Both the position numbers and the translations under genes were made by a program. DNA of 64,000 bases from Diplocloster modestus (GTDB lineage Bacteria; Bacillota; Clostridia; Lachnospirales; Lachnospiraceae): contig NZ_JAHQCX010000009.1 of NCBI RefSeq assembly GCF_019042245.1, forward strand, positions 62,001-126,000, read 5' to 3'. Under the pieces are notes generated by a model. The model worked only from the letters and a program-made list of their open reading frames with translations, was not told where the DNA came from and searched no databases. Positions 31,754 through 41,070 of this stretch are shown here, in pieces (the stretch's first letter is position 1; every line of letters starts with the position of its first letter).

Positions 31754-31866
31754 TCACCAGTACCTTAATTAGCAGCTTTGCTGCGAACCCGCCCATTGGG
31801 CATATAGTGAGAGCACTTGTCAAAGGATACCTATATGTGCTGGAAAATGCACGCATGGAGGAAACA
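31754..31866 (+). promoter_or_regulatory. Conserved leader shared with queH (copy A, before broken MFS gene)
   Basis: From TTCACCAGTACCTTAATT to GGAGGAAAC before the ATG this stretch aligns with the queH leader at 52824. Shared parts are the 5' motif, a small hairpin (GCAGC-TTT-GCTGC), the run AACCCG-CC-GGGCAT, and a 3' part GATACC-ATA-TGC-GG-TGCAC-ATGGAGG carrying the ribosome site. A weak promoter, TTGCCT-N17-TATGAC, ends at 31704, so the RNA would be transcribed. It may be a translational cis-regulatory RNA or a dispersed repeat. Confidence 0.5.
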
Positions 31867-32542
31867 ATGCAAAAAAAACAAGAACAACACAATTGGAAGA
31901 AGCAGATTCTAATGTTTCTGATCAGTCAGAATCTTTCCATCTTTGGATCATCAGTGGTAGGATTCTCCATCATATGGTATGTAACTTTAAAGACCTCATC
32001 CGGATTCTGGATTACGCTGTCAGCGATAGCTTCCCTGATCCCTCAGGTATTGATCTCCCTGTGGGCCGGAGTGATCGCGGACCGATACAACCGGAAAATG
32101 ATTATTATGCTGGCTGACGCATTTACGGCCCTTGCCACATTCGCCGCATTCCTGGCTTTCCAGGCCGGTCATGAAAGCCTGTCGCTTTTGATGGCCATAT
32201 CCTTTCTGCGTTCCATGGGGCAGGGCTTCCAGAGCCCTGCCGTCAATGCGCTGTATCCGGATATTGTTCCGGAGCATCAGCTGGTGCGGATAAACGGGAT
32301 CAACCAGACGATAAACAATATCCTGTTACTGATCTCTCCCGCGGCAGGAGGCGTGATACTAGGAACCCTGGGCATAAAATGGGCATTCTGTATTGATGTC
32401 ATAACGGCCGCTGCCGCTATCGGGATTATGTCCGGCATGAAGATAAAAAAGAAAATACTTTATCTGCGGTTTACTGCTGGTCGCCGTAGGACTGCTTTTT
32501 CGAAACAGCGCCCAAAAAGCTCTGCGGGAGACAAATAGGTAA
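31867..32542 (+). pseudogene. MFS transporter, broken by internal deletion and frameshift
   Basis: The frame from ATG 31867 (GGAGG at 31857) encodes the first half of a drug-efflux-type MFS protein: helices from MFLISQNLSIFGSSVVGFSIIW, the loop motif WAGVIADRYNRKMIIM, and LLISPAAGG. After about 200 residues (GMKIKK) the frame goes out of family. The last helix and tail, CGLLLVAVGLLFRNSAQKAL, are read in another frame and end at 32542. About 200 residues that should hold helices 7-11 are missing. So a Mef/EntS-like transporter was deleted internally and is not functional. Confidence 0.8.
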
Positions 32543-32715
32543 AAGCAGTACTGAATCCGCAAAAGTCTGGGAAAAAAGCCAGAGAAAAAGCTGGAGAAAA
32601 AGCAGGGAAAAAAGACCGAAGGAAATGCCGGAGGAAAATAGCTGGAAAGTATTGACTTCTGATGATGGGGAATGCGATACTGGAACACAGTGAGAATAAG
32701 ACAAAGGAGTATAGT

Positions 32716-34893
32716 ATGAAATCATTAATAATCGCTGAAAAGCCATCCGTTGCCAGGGATATCGCTCGTGTATTAAAATGCGGACAGAATCAGGGCGTTC
32801 TGGAGGGAAGCCGCTATGTGGTGACCTGGGCTTTGGGACATCTGGTCACCCTGGCCGATCCCGAAGCTTATGATGGCAAATATAAGGAATGGAAATTAGA
32901 AGACCTTCCTATGCTTCCAAAGCATATGGAGCTGGTCGTCATCAAGCAGACTGCCAAACAGTATCAAACGGTAAAAAGCCAGATCAACCGGAAGGACATC
33001 AATGAAATCATTATCGCCACAGATGCCGGAAGAGAAGGGGAACTGGTAGCGCGCTGGATTCTGGAAAAAGCCAGAAATCAAAAACCGGTAAAACGTCTCT
33101 GGATCTCATCTGTCACCGATAAGGCGATCCGGGAGGGATTCGCGCACCTGCACGACGGAAAGGAATATCTCAACTTGTATGCCGCCGCCCAATCCCGGGC
33201 AGAAGCCGACTGGCTGGTGGGGATTAACGCTACCCGCGCGCTGACCTGCAAATATAACGCCCAGCTATCCTGCGGAAGGGTTCAGACTCCGACACTGGCC
33301 ATGATTGCCAAAAGAGAGGAGGAGATCCGGAACTTTAAACCCCAGGAATACTATGGACTGGCTGTGACGGCGGGGAAAGTGCTCTGGCACTGGCAGGAGG
33401 CCCCGAACGGTTCCATGCGTACCTTTCAGAAAGAGCGGATCGAGAAAGCAGCCGATATGGTTCGGAATCAGAAACTGACCGTGACCGCAGTTGAAAAGAC
33501 AGCCAAAAAAACCAACGCCCCCGGACTTTATGACTTGACGGAGCTTCAGAGGGACGCCAGCAAACGTTTTGGTTTTTCGGCGAAAGAAACCCTGAATATT
33601 ATGCAGCGCTTATATGAGAACCATAAGGTTCTGACCTATCCCCGGACAGATTCCCGTTATATCAGTACGGATGTGGTAGATACCCTGCCGGAACGAATCC
33701 GCTCCTGTTCTTTTGGGCCCTATAAGAAACTGGCGGGACCGCTGCTGACAAGGCCGGTAAAAGGAAACAAGTCCTTCGTGGACAATGCCAAGGTCAGCGA
33801 TCATCATGCCATCATCCCGACCGAGCAATTCGTACAGATGGAACATATGACGAACGAAGAAAAGAAAATCTACGATCTGGTAGTGCGGCGTTTCCTGGCC
33901 GTTCTATACCCGCCCTTTGAATATGAACAGACCGTAATGAAGGCTGAGATTCGGGGGAACCTGTTTCAGGCCAAAGGCAAAGTGGTAAAGAAAGCCGGCT
34001 GGAAAATCGTATACGATACCATGGAACTGGAAGAAGACGAAGATGCAGTCGGTTCTCTGCCGGATCTGCAGAAAGGCTCTGTGTTCCCGGTAGAGGAAGA
34101 ACGTATCACGACCGGAAAGACGGCGCCGCCGCCCAGATTCGATGAGGCAGCGCTGTTAACCGCGATGGAAAACCCTGTAAAATACATGGAAACCAAAGAC
34201 CGGGAAGCGGTTAGGACCATAGGAGAAACCGGAGGATTAGGAACTGTAGCCACCCGGGCGGATATTATCGATAAATTGTTCCATACGTTCCTGATGGAAA
34301 AAAGAGGAAAAGAAATCTATCTGACCTCCAAGGCAAAGCAGCTCCTGGAGCTGGTACCGGACGATTTGAGAAAGCCGGAACTGACCGCCGCCTGGGAGAT
34401 GAAGCTATCTGATATCTCTAAGGGAAAGCTGAGAAAAGAGCAGTTTCTAAAAGACATCCATACTTACACCCAGACGCTGATATCGGAAATAAAAACCGGG
34501 GACGGAACCTTCCGTCATGATAACCTGACGAACACCAAATGTCCGGTCTGCGGAAAGCGGATGCTCTCCGTCAATGGAAAAAACAGCAAAATGCTGGTAT
34601 GTCAGGACCGGGAATGCGGCCACCGGGAAACCATATCCCGGACATCCAATGCCCGATGCCCCAAATGCCATAAAAAGATGGAGCTGGTGGGAAAAGGAGA
34701 AAACGAGACCTTTATCTGTGTGTGCGGCTACAAAGAAAAGATGAACGCTTTTAAGTCCCGGCGCGAAAAAGAGGGCGCGGGCGTCTCCAAACGTGACGTA
34801 CAGAACTATATGAAGAAACAACAGAAGGAAGCTGACGAACCGATAAATAATTCCCTGGCGGCTGCGCTTTCTAAGATTAAGGATCAATTGTAA
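32716..34893 (+). CDS. topB: DNA topoisomerase III (type IA)
   Basis: The 725-residue protein starts at ATG 32716 after AAAGGAGTATAGT, giving the standard N-terminus MKSLIIAEKPSVARDIARV. The TOPRIM domain has ATDAGREGELVAR, and the catalytic tyrosine is Y308 in VLTYPRTDSRYIS. Later motifs include VSDHHAIIPTEQ and GLGTVATRADIIDKL. The C-terminal region has zinc-finger cysteines (KCPVCGKR, CQDREC, CPKCHKKM, CVCGYK). It relaxes and decatenates negatively supercoiled DNA. TopB copies are common both in Firmicutes chromosomes and on conjugative elements; here no transfer genes accompany it. Confidence 0.95.
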   Translation: MKSLIIAEKPSVARDIARVLKCGQNQGVLEGSRYVVTWALGHLVTLADPEAYDGKYKEWKLEDLPMLPKHMELVVIKQTAKQYQTVKSQINRKDINEIIIATDAGREGELVARWILEKARNQKPVKRLWISSVTDKAIREGFAHLHDGKEYLNLYAAAQSRAEADWLVGINATRALTCKYNAQLSCGRVQTPTLAMIAKREEEIRNFKPQEYYGLAVTAGKVLWHWQEAPNGSMRTFQKERIEKAADMVRNQKLTVTAVEKTAKKTNAPGLYDLTELQRDASKRFGFSAKETLNIMQRLYENHKVLTYPRTDSRYISTDVVDTLPERIRSCSFGPYKKLAGPLLTRPVKGNKSFVDNAKVSDHHAIIPTEQFVQMEHMTNEEKKIYDLVVRRFLAVLYPPFEYEQTVMKAEIRGNLFQAKGKVVKKAGWKIVYDTMELEEDEDAVGSLPDLQKGSVFPVEEERITTGKTAPPPRFDEAALLTAMENPVKYMETKDREAVRTIGETGGLGTVATRADIIDKLFHTFLMEKRGKEIYLTSKAKQLLELVPDDLRKPELTAAWEMKLSDISKGKLRKEQFLKDIHTYTQTLISEIKTGDGTFRHDNLTNTKCPVCGKRMLSVNGKNSKMLVCQDRECGHRETISRTSNARCPKCHKKMELVGKGENETFICVCGYKEKMNAFKSRREKEGAGVSKRDVQNYMKKQQKEADEPINNSLAAALSKIKDQL

Positions 34894-34912
34894 AATTAAA
34901 CCTGTCTATGGG

Positions 34913-34956
34913 GCCGGATTGGGCTGGCGTAAGGAGCAGTGCCAGCCCAATCCGGC
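34913..34956 (+). terminator. Perfect 16-bp hairpin after topB
   Basis: Arms GCCGGATTGGGCTGGC and GCCAGCCCAATCCGGC enclose a 12-nt loop 20 bp after the topB stop. Only a short TTTGG follows, so this may be a weak terminator or mRNA-protecting stem rather than a classical terminator. Confidence 0.55.
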
Positions 34957-35164
34957 TTTGGCGATTCGTGAAATTCCTGTGCAAGAAGTTTTGTGGGCAC
35001 GAGGAGTTTCCGCCTGTTTCAGAATCTTTCCCAATTTAAGAATCTTTAAGAAATGTTGTTGCTTTCTGATAAGATTCTTTTTTTATACTTTTTTACAGAA
35101 ACCGGGATTACCGGTTGAATGAAAGAGACGTAGAAATGAAAGATACGCGGAAAGGATACGATGC

Positions 35165-36643
35165 ATGCGGAAGAAAATTTTGATCATTACAGGAATAGCA
35201 GCGGTTGTACTACTGACGGCGTCTGTGGCAGCTGGAAAATATTATTTGGCAAAGAACAGAGGAACACAGGTCCCCACGGTGGAGACATCCGGGGTGAGTA
35301 AAAAGCAGGTAGAGACGGCTGTTCATACAAGCGGGACGGTTAGAAGCGAGCACTCGGCTAAGATAACCACTGCGCTGACGTCCAATGTAAAAGAGATCTT
35401 TGTGAAGCCCGGGGATAAGGTAAAAAAAGGAGATCCGCTTTGCGATTTCGACGATTCTATGATTAAAACCGATCTGGAAGCGGCGCGGAAAAATTTAAAA
35501 ACCGCTCAGGCTTTGAATGAGAACCAGAACACGGTGAACCATCGTACATTGGAACATGCGAAACAGGAACAGGAACGTCAGCTGAATAAGGCGGATTCGG
35601 ATATTCGGGATGCTCAGGATGCACAGAATAATGCCAGGGTCCGAGCGGATCAGTTAAAGGATCAGCTGGAAGAGCAGAAGAAATCACTGGAAGCGGAGAA
35701 AACCGCGCAGGCTGGTATAACGGATGAGGCATTAAAGGCAGAGAGCGACGCCAGGATCACGGCGCTGGAAGGAAAAATACAATCCCTGCAGACGGAGATC
35801 GATTCGGCAATTAATGAGGCGAATGCGGCGAAAAAACAGATCAAGGATCTGGAAGACAGCAAAGAAAACACCAAAGCTTCCGCGCAGCAGCAGATACAGG
35901 CGGCCCAGGATACTATAAATACCGCAAAGCTTGAGAAGAACACGGATACACAGGAGACGGAAGTGAAAAAGCTGGAGGCTAATCTGAAAAACACGACAAT
36001 CCTGGCGCCCTTTGACGGGACCGTAACATCGATCAGCGCAGAGGCCGGTTCTCCGGTTACGGGAAATGCGGTGATGGTGATCGAAGATACGGAAGCCATA
36101 CATATTACGGCCAGGATTAAGGAATTCGACATACTGAAGGTAAAAGAGGGCATGAAGGCAAAAGTCATACTGGATGCCCTGAGCAGTGATGAGATGATTG
36201 GTAAGGTGAGTAAAATCTATATGACACCGATCAAAAGCGGGGATGGAGCGAATAATTCCGGTCAGGGCAGCGCTGCCGAATACGAGATCGAGATCACACT
36301 GGACCAGAAGAATCCAGATGTCCTGATCGGTATGAACGCGAAAGTAAAGATCGTCCTGGAGGAAGGAAAAGGCGGCTATACGGTACCCTATAGTGCGGTG
36401 ATGGCAGGTGAAGATGGAGATTCCTACCTGTATGCGGCAGTGCCGGCAGAGGGAGATCTGTACCATATCCAGAAGATTCCTGTGACGAAAGGGCTGGAAA
36501 ATGATTACTATGTGGAGGTACAATCCGATCAACTGACGGAGGAGATGCAGATTGTCAATTCTCCGGAGTCGGTATCTGAAGGAATGAAAGTGCAGATACA
36601 GCTGATGGATACGGCAGACGGGCCTGCCGCGGCAGAGGAGTAA
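35165..36643 (+). CDS. MacA-like periplasmic-adaptor-type (HlyD/RND MFP) protein
   Basis: The 492-residue protein has a signal-anchor (ILIITGIAAVVLLTASVAAG), then a biotinyl-lipoyl half-motif (GTVRSEHSAKITTALTSNVKEIFVKPGDKVKKGDPLC). A long coiled-coil hairpin follows (about residues 100-270, rich in Ala/Gln/Lys/Glu), then the return lipoyl half (NTTILAPFDGTVTSISAEAG) and beta-barrel domain. It is the adaptor of a tripartite-like efflux system; in monoderm Firmicutes such proteins pair with MacB-type permeases at the cell membrane. It heads an operon with the ATPase, permease and a two-component system. Confidence 0.88.
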   Translation: MRKKILIITGIAAVVLLTASVAAGKYYLAKNRGTQVPTVETSGVSKKQVETAVHTSGTVRSEHSAKITTALTSNVKEIFVKPGDKVKKGDPLCDFDDSMIKTDLEAARKNLKTAQALNENQNTVNHRTLEHAKQEQERQLNKADSDIRDAQDAQNNARVRADQLKDQLEEQKKSLEAEKTAQAGITDEALKAESDARITALEGKIQSLQTEIDSAINEANAAKKQIKDLEDSKENTKASAQQQIQAAQDTINTAKLEKNTDTQETEVKKLEANLKNTTILAPFDGTVTSISAEAGSPVTGNAVMVIEDTEAIHITARIKEFDILKVKEGMKAKVILDALSSDEMIGKVSKIYMTPIKSGDGANNSGQGSAAEYEIEITLDQKNPDVLIGMNAKVKIVLEEGKGGYTVPYSAVMAGEDGDSYLYAAVPAEGDLYHIQKIPVTKGLENDYYVEVQSDQLTEEMQIVNSPESVSEGMKVQIQLMDTADGPAAAEE

Positions 36644-36647
36644 TGGG

Positions 36648-37397
36648 ATGGAAAATAATGTGATTTCAATGCGGCATATCCGGAAACTATATTATATAGG
36701 AAAACCGAATGAACTGGAAATTCTAAAAGGTATTGATTTGAGTGTGGAGACGGGGGAGTTCCTGGCGGTGGTCGGGGCTTCCGGATCAGGAAAAAGTACA
36801 TTGATGAATATTATCGGTGCGCTGGACCGGCCGACAGAAGGGGAATACCGGCTGGATGGATGTGATATCCGGTCTCTGAGTGATAAAGACCTGAGCAGAA
36901 TACGCAATCAGAAGATCGGCTTTATTTTTCAGACCTTTAACCTGATCGCCAAGACCACGGCGCTGAAAAATGTGGAATTGCCCATGCTCTATCAGGGAAT
37001 CAGCAGAAAAGAGCGGCGGGAGCGGGCTATGGAACTGCTTCAGATGGTAAAAATGGAAGATCGGGCGGATCACCACCCCAATGAGCTTTCCGGCGGCCAA
37101 AAACAGCGGGTGGCCATTGCCAGGGCCATGGCGAATCAGCCCGATATCCTGCTGGCCGATGAGCCTACCGGAGCACTGGATTCCAAAAGCGGCCATATGG
37201 TAATGGATCTGTTCCACTCGCTGCATGAGGACCGGAAAAAGACCATTGTATTCATCACACACAGCCGGGAACTGGCGGAGGAGACACAGCGGACGGTAAC
37301 GATCCGGGACGGTCAGATCATCCGGGAAGAAAGGAGGAATGACCATGGATCTATGGGAGAATATCGCACTGGCTGTGAATGGGCTTCTGGCCAATAA
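36648..37397 (+). CDS. MacB-type ABC transporter ATPase
   Basis: The 249-residue protein belongs to the MacB/LolD subfamily: Walker A GASGSGKSTLMNIIGALD, the Q-loop and NLIAKTTALKNVELPM, signature LSGGQKQRVAIARA, Walker B ILLADEPTGALD, and the His switch in VFITHSRELA. It starts 5 bp after the adaptor stop. It powers export or mechanotransmission together with the next gene, whose start lies 53 bp inside this one. The substrate could be an antimicrobial peptide or a drug. Confidence 0.92.
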   Translation: MENNVISMRHIRKLYYIGKPNELEILKGIDLSVETGEFLAVVGASGSGKSTLMNIIGALDRPTEGEYRLDGCDIRSLSDKDLSRIRNQKIGFIFQTFNLIAKTTALKNVELPMLYQGISRKERRERAMELLQMVKMEDRADHHPNELSGGQKQRVAIARAMANQPDILLADEPTGALDSKSGHMVMDLFHSLHEDRKKTIVFITHSRELAEETQRTVTIRDGQIIREERRNDHGSMGEYRTGCEWASGQ

Positions 37398-38610
37398 GAT
37401 GAGAGCCGTCCTGACCATGCTGGGTATCATCATTGGAATCGGGTCCGTCATAGCGATTGTGACGGTGGGAAATTCCATGACGATCGCATTTTCCGAATCC
37501 ATGAAGGAGATGGGAACGAATAAGATCATGGTAACGGTTCAGGAAAAAAATATGAATTATGAAGATGAAAACTGGATAAGCCATGAACCGCAGGAGGGGG
37601 ATCTGTTGACGGACGATATGATCCATCGGTATGCCTCCCGCTATTCGGATACGGTGGAAAGTATTTCCCTCATGGAGTCTGTCGGGAGCGGAAAGGCCCA
37701 GCTGGGGAGTAAAACAGCGAATGTGGACATCAAAGGGGTTAACGCGGATTACGCCAAAGCGGAGAACAAAGAGCTTTTGTATGGGAGATTTATCACTCCG
37801 CGTGATATAGAAGGAAAAAAGCGCCTGGCGATTGTGTCTGAGTCCCTGGCGGCGGAACTGTTTCAAGGAAAATCCCCGATTGGGGAAGAGGTTTTTGTTA
37901 AAGTGAACAATGACGTGATCGCTTTTACCATAGCGGGCGTCTATAAAAAGGACGCATCCATGGGAGGATATATAGACACCTATGTGTCGGGAAAAGATGC
38001 CTCTACCGACTTTTTCATCCCGCTGTCCGTGGCGCAGAATCTCAAGCAGAAACAAGGCGGATACCTGAGTTTTTCCATCGTAACGAAGGCCGGGACAGAT
38101 CAGAATGACTTTACGGATAAGACAAAAAGTTTTTTCCAGCCATACTATGCTAAAAATGATAATTTTGAGGTTCAAGTAGAAAACATGCAGTCCTTTATCA
38201 AGGAAATGAACAATATGAATAAAACCATGACCCTGGCGATCTCAGCCATAGCGGGTATTTCCCTCCTGGTTGGCGGTATCGGGGTGATGAATATCATGCT
38301 GGTCAGTATCACGGAACGAACCCGGGAAATCGGTACCAGGAAAGCGTTGGGAGCCCAAAACTGGGCGATCCGGCTTCAATTTATAGTCGAATCGATCTTC
38401 ATCTGCCTGATCGGAGGCGGGATCGGGATCCTGCTGGGACTGGGGGGAGGTGCGCTGGGCGCGAAAGCGCTGGGGTATCCGGCTGTTCCTTCCGTCGGCG
38501 CTGTGCTGGCAGCCGTCTTGTTTTCCATGGCGATCGGGATCTTCTTTGGCTATTACCCCGCCAATAAGGCCGCGAAGATGGATCCCATCGACGCCTTGCG
38601 TTATGAATAG
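37345..38610 (+). CDS. MacB-type ABC transporter permease (FtsX/MacB domain)
   Basis: The protein has 421 residues from ATG 37345, which follows AAAGGAGG; an in-frame ATG at 37339 is too near this site. Layout: an N-terminal membrane helix (MRAVLTMLGIIIGIGSVIAIV), a large extracytoplasmic MacB_PCD domain, and three C-terminal helices with the conserved NIMLVSITERTREIGTRKALGA. It overlaps the ATPase gene by 53 bp in a different frame. The three-gene set plus two-component system suggests induced efflux, for example of a cell-wall-active peptide. Confidence 0.92.
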   Translation: MDLWENIALAVNGLLANKMRAVLTMLGIIIGIGSVIAIVTVGNSMTIAFSESMKEMGTNKIMVTVQEKNMNYEDENWISHEPQEGDLLTDDMIHRYASRYSDTVESISLMESVGSGKAQLGSKTANVDIKGVNADYAKAENKELLYGRFITPRDIEGKKRLAIVSESLAAELFQGKSPIGEEVFVKVNNDVIAFTIAGVYKKDASMGGYIDTYVSGKDASTDFFIPLSVAQNLKQKQGGYLSFSIVTKAGTDQNDFTDKTKSFFQPYYAKNDNFEVQVENMQSFIKEMNNMNKTMTLAISAIAGISLLVGGIGVMNIMLVSITERTREIGTRKALGAQNWAIRLQFIVESIFICLIGGGIGILLGLGGGALGAKALGYPAVPSVGAVLAAVLFSMAIGIFFGYYPANKAAKMDPIDALRYE

Positions 38611-38648
38611 AAACACTTTATACTATCTTCAAAGGGGGACTGAAAGAA

Positions 38649-39344
38649 ATGGATAAGCGGCAGATATTAGTAGTCGATGATGAAGATGAAATCCGGGAGG
38701 TGATCCGGATATTGCTGGAGAGTGAGGGCTTCGAGATCCGGGAGGCCAGGGACGGAGATGAGGCGCTGCAAATGGTGAGTCCCCAGACCGACCTGATCAT
38801 CCTGGATGTGATGATGCCTGGAATCAATGGATATAAGACCTGTCAATTGCTGCGTGAAAAGACCATCGCGCCGATTTTATTCCTGACGGCCAAAACCAGG
38901 GAATCTGATCTGACGATGGGATTCTCCTCCGGAGGGGACGATTATCTGTCCAAGCCTTTTTCTTATACGGAACTGGTCGCGAGGGTGAAAGGGCTGCTAC
39001 GCCGTTATTATGTATATAAAGGGAAAGATACGCTGGAACGCAGCAGTTATATACAGATCGGAGAATTAGCGATTAACCGGGAGGTCAATGAAGTTCAAAA
39101 AAACGGAAAAGAAATCCTGCTGACGGATCTGGAATACCGGATTCTGCGGTTGATGGCAGCGAACCGCAGAAAACTGTTTTCCGCCCGTTATCTGTATGAA
39201 AGCGTCTGGGATGAACCGTACCTGAGCACTTCCAATAATACGATTACGGTACATATCCGGAAGATCCGCGAAAAGATCGAGGATGACCCGCAGCACCCGA
39301 AATACATCAAGACCATCTGGGGAAAGGGGTATCGGATTGAATAA
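38649..39344 (+). CDS. OmpR/PhoB-family response regulator
   Basis: The 231-residue protein has a receiver domain with the acidic pair in ILVVDDEDE, the phosphorylated aspartate in LIILDVMMPG, and a K in SKPFSYTELVARV. A C-terminal winged helix follows (ILLTDLEYRILRLMAANRRKLFSARYLYESVW; NTITVHIRKIREKIE). It overlaps the kinase gene by 8 bp. With its neighbours it probably regulates the adjacent MacAB-type efflux operon, and this whole set may be autoregulated. Confidence 0.95.
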   Translation: MDKRQILVVDDEDEIREVIRILLESEGFEIREARDGDEALQMVSPQTDLIILDVMMPGINGYKTCQLLREKTIAPILFLTAKTRESDLTMGFSSGGDDYLSKPFSYTELVARVKGLLRRYYVYKGKDTLERSSYIQIGELAINREVNEVQKNGKEILLTDLEYRILRLMAANRRKLFSARYLYESVWDEPYLSTSNNTITVHIRKIREKIEDDPQHPKYIKTIWGKGYRIE

Positions 39345-40689
39345 AGAAAAACGCGTGGCGTGGCGCACAAAGCTTGGCACAAAGCTGCTGGGAAGGGTCA
39401 GCATCTCGCTGATGATATCGATTATTCTGTTTGCGGTATTGGCGGTTCCGGGTTACCAGATGATGACAACTTTTATCTACAGTCCGGCTCATTTACAGAA
39501 GCAGGCCTATAAACTTGGGGAAGACTTTCAGGAATATTTAGTAGATAACAATATTTCCGTGCGTGACCGGGAAGCCCTATTGAAATGGATAGATCAGTAC
39601 CAGGATATGGTGATCTATCTGTTTCTGGATGGTTCACCGGTGCTCAACGCAGGTCCTGCCGCGTTCGATTACGAGAATTCGGAGCCGTTGACCGTACAGG
39701 ATATTTCAGATATTTCAGATGGATATGTAAAGCTTGATTATCCGGAGGGAACGGTGGAGATCCTGCTCTTTTATTTCGGCGGTACGGTCTATTATGTGAC
39801 ACTGCTGATTGGCTGCTTTCTCGTAGCGTTTCTATTCTTCCTGGCCCTGTTCTTATGGATGATCAAGGGCCGGATCTGGTATATCGGTAAGCTGGAACAG
39901 GAAATGCAGGTGCTGGAAAGCGGTGACCTGAACCAGCCGGTGACGATCCTTGGAAATGATGAACTGGCGGATTTGGCCCAGAGTATGGAAGACATGAGAG
40001 TCTCCGTCATCGAACGGATCGATAATGAAGACCGGGCTAAACAGGCAAATAACGCGCTGATTACCGCCATGTCCCACGATCTGCGCACACCGCTTACGAA
40101 GCAGATCGGCTTTCTGGATATTATCTATTATAAGAAATATCAAAGCGAAGAGCAGCTGTTCGAATATATCGGGAAAGCCAGAGAAAAAGCTTACCAGATC
40201 AAAACCATGTCCGATAAACTCTTTCAATATTTTCTGGCCTTTGATATGGAGGAAGAAGAGGCAGCGTTAGAACTTCTGGATGGCCGTGAGGTCTTGAACC
40301 AGATGATTGCGGAGCAGGTACTGGATTTGAGAAGCGCTGGTTATCACGTGCTCTTTACTCAGTTTGAGGATGAATTTCCGCTGGAGATTAACCCTGATGA
40401 ATTATACCGGATCTTTGACAATCTTTTTTCCAACATACGGAAATATGCAGATCCCAAAGAGCTGGTGGAGATCTGGAATGAAATTCACGAAGACCACATC
40501 ACGCTCACGTTTACCAATCACGTTCTCAGGAAAAAAACACAGCCGGAGAGTACCAGAATCGGGCTAAAGAGTGTGGAGCGCCTTCTGGAACACATCGGCG
40601 GCACACTGCAGACAACCATGGAGGCGGATATCTTTCTGCTGAAAATGGAAATCTCATCAGGGCATTTTAAAAACTCATCCGCACGATAA
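39337..40689 (+). CDS. Sensor histidine kinase, two membrane helices and HAMP
   Basis: The likely start is TTG 39337, 8 bp before the regulator stop and behind GGAAAGGGG. The 450-residue protein has a first helix (SISLMISIILFAVLAVPG, about residues 20-40), an outside domain of about 110 residues, a second helix (TLLIGCFLVAFLFFLALFLWM), and a HAMP region ending in the coiled link before the H-box SHDLRTPLT. The N-box is NLFSNIRKYA. The ATPase's G-boxes are weak, as usual in this family. It should phosphorylate the regulator upstream. The outside sensor domain is small and non-descript. Confidence 0.9.
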   Translation: MNKEKRVAWRTKLGTKLLGRVSISLMISIILFAVLAVPGYQMMTTFIYSPAHLQKQAYKLGEDFQEYLVDNNISVRDREALLKWIDQYQDMVIYLFLDGSPVLNAGPAAFDYENSEPLTVQDISDISDGYVKLDYPEGTVEILLFYFGGTVYYVTLLIGCFLVAFLFFLALFLWMIKGRIWYIGKLEQEMQVLESGDLNQPVTILGNDELADLAQSMEDMRVSVIERIDNEDRAKQANNALITAMSHDLRTPLTKQIGFLDIIYYKKYQSEEQLFEYIGKAREKAYQIKTMSDKLFQYFLAFDMEEEEAALELLDGREVLNQMIAEQVLDLRSAGYHVLFTQFEDEFPLEINPDELYRIFDNLFSNIRKYADPKELVEIWNEIHEDHITLTFTNHVLRKKTQPESTRIGLKSVERLLEHIGGTLQTTMEADIFLLKMEISSGHFKNSSAR

Positions 40690-40702
40690 ATGCAAATTGG
40701 TG

Positions 40703-40755
40703 AAACGGCTGCTTCGCTGTCTGGTTAGCAGAACAGGCAAAGCAGCCGTTTCTTA
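40703..40755 (+). terminator. Terminator after kinase gene
   Basis: Long hairpin with arms GAAACGGCTGCTT and AAGCAGCCGTTTC around a 25-nt loop, followed by TTATCATT. It ends the efflux/two-component operon, before the convergent genes. Confidence 0.75.
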
Positions 40756-40793
40756 TCATTCTACAGGCGGAGCGTTTTACAAGCGGAACTTCT

Positions 40794-41057
40794 TTATAAT
40801 TTTATGGATACGAAGGTTCCGTCGCTTGCTTCTATATGGACAATCTCCAGTCCACGGTAATCCAGCAGGACGGATATACATTCCCTGACCAGGTCCCTTA
40901 GGATCTGTTTGGTGACGAATTCACCATAGGGGGCCGGAACACTTTTCTGCATCTCCAGAAAGACAGACTCCGGGATCAGGGAGACGGCGGCACCGGCCAT
41001 CCGAAGCGGAACCGGAAGCCAGAGATTCACATCCTTGGATCTAACGATAATACGCAT
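40794..41057 (-). CDS. Small protein homologous to the C-terminal half of the next gene
   Basis: The 87-residue protein starts at ATG 41057 behind AGGAGGGGATG, although the frame is open further upstream. It reads MRIIVRSKDVNLWLPVPLRM and ends VHIEASDGTFVSIKL. The upstream 129-residue protein has the parallel text VNIQLPVIAIRKL and ends VDVSAADGSIVKIYIS. So the two are paralogous domains: this gene lacks the N-terminal SHOCT-like helix pair. It is the third gene of a minus-strand operon headed by a DUF2089 protein. The function is unknown; a regulator of the same kind is likely. Confidence 0.7.
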   Translation of the reverse strand: MRIIVRSKDVNLWLPVPLRMAGAAVSLIPESVFLEMQKSVPAPYGEFVTKQILRDLVRECISVLLDYRGLEIVHIEASDGTFVSIKL

Positions 41058-41070
41058 AGGACATCCCCTC

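Noticed and set aside
32662-32715. Earlier start for topB
   Set aside because: The family N-terminus MKSLIIAEKPS begins at ATG 32716 with its own ribosome site.
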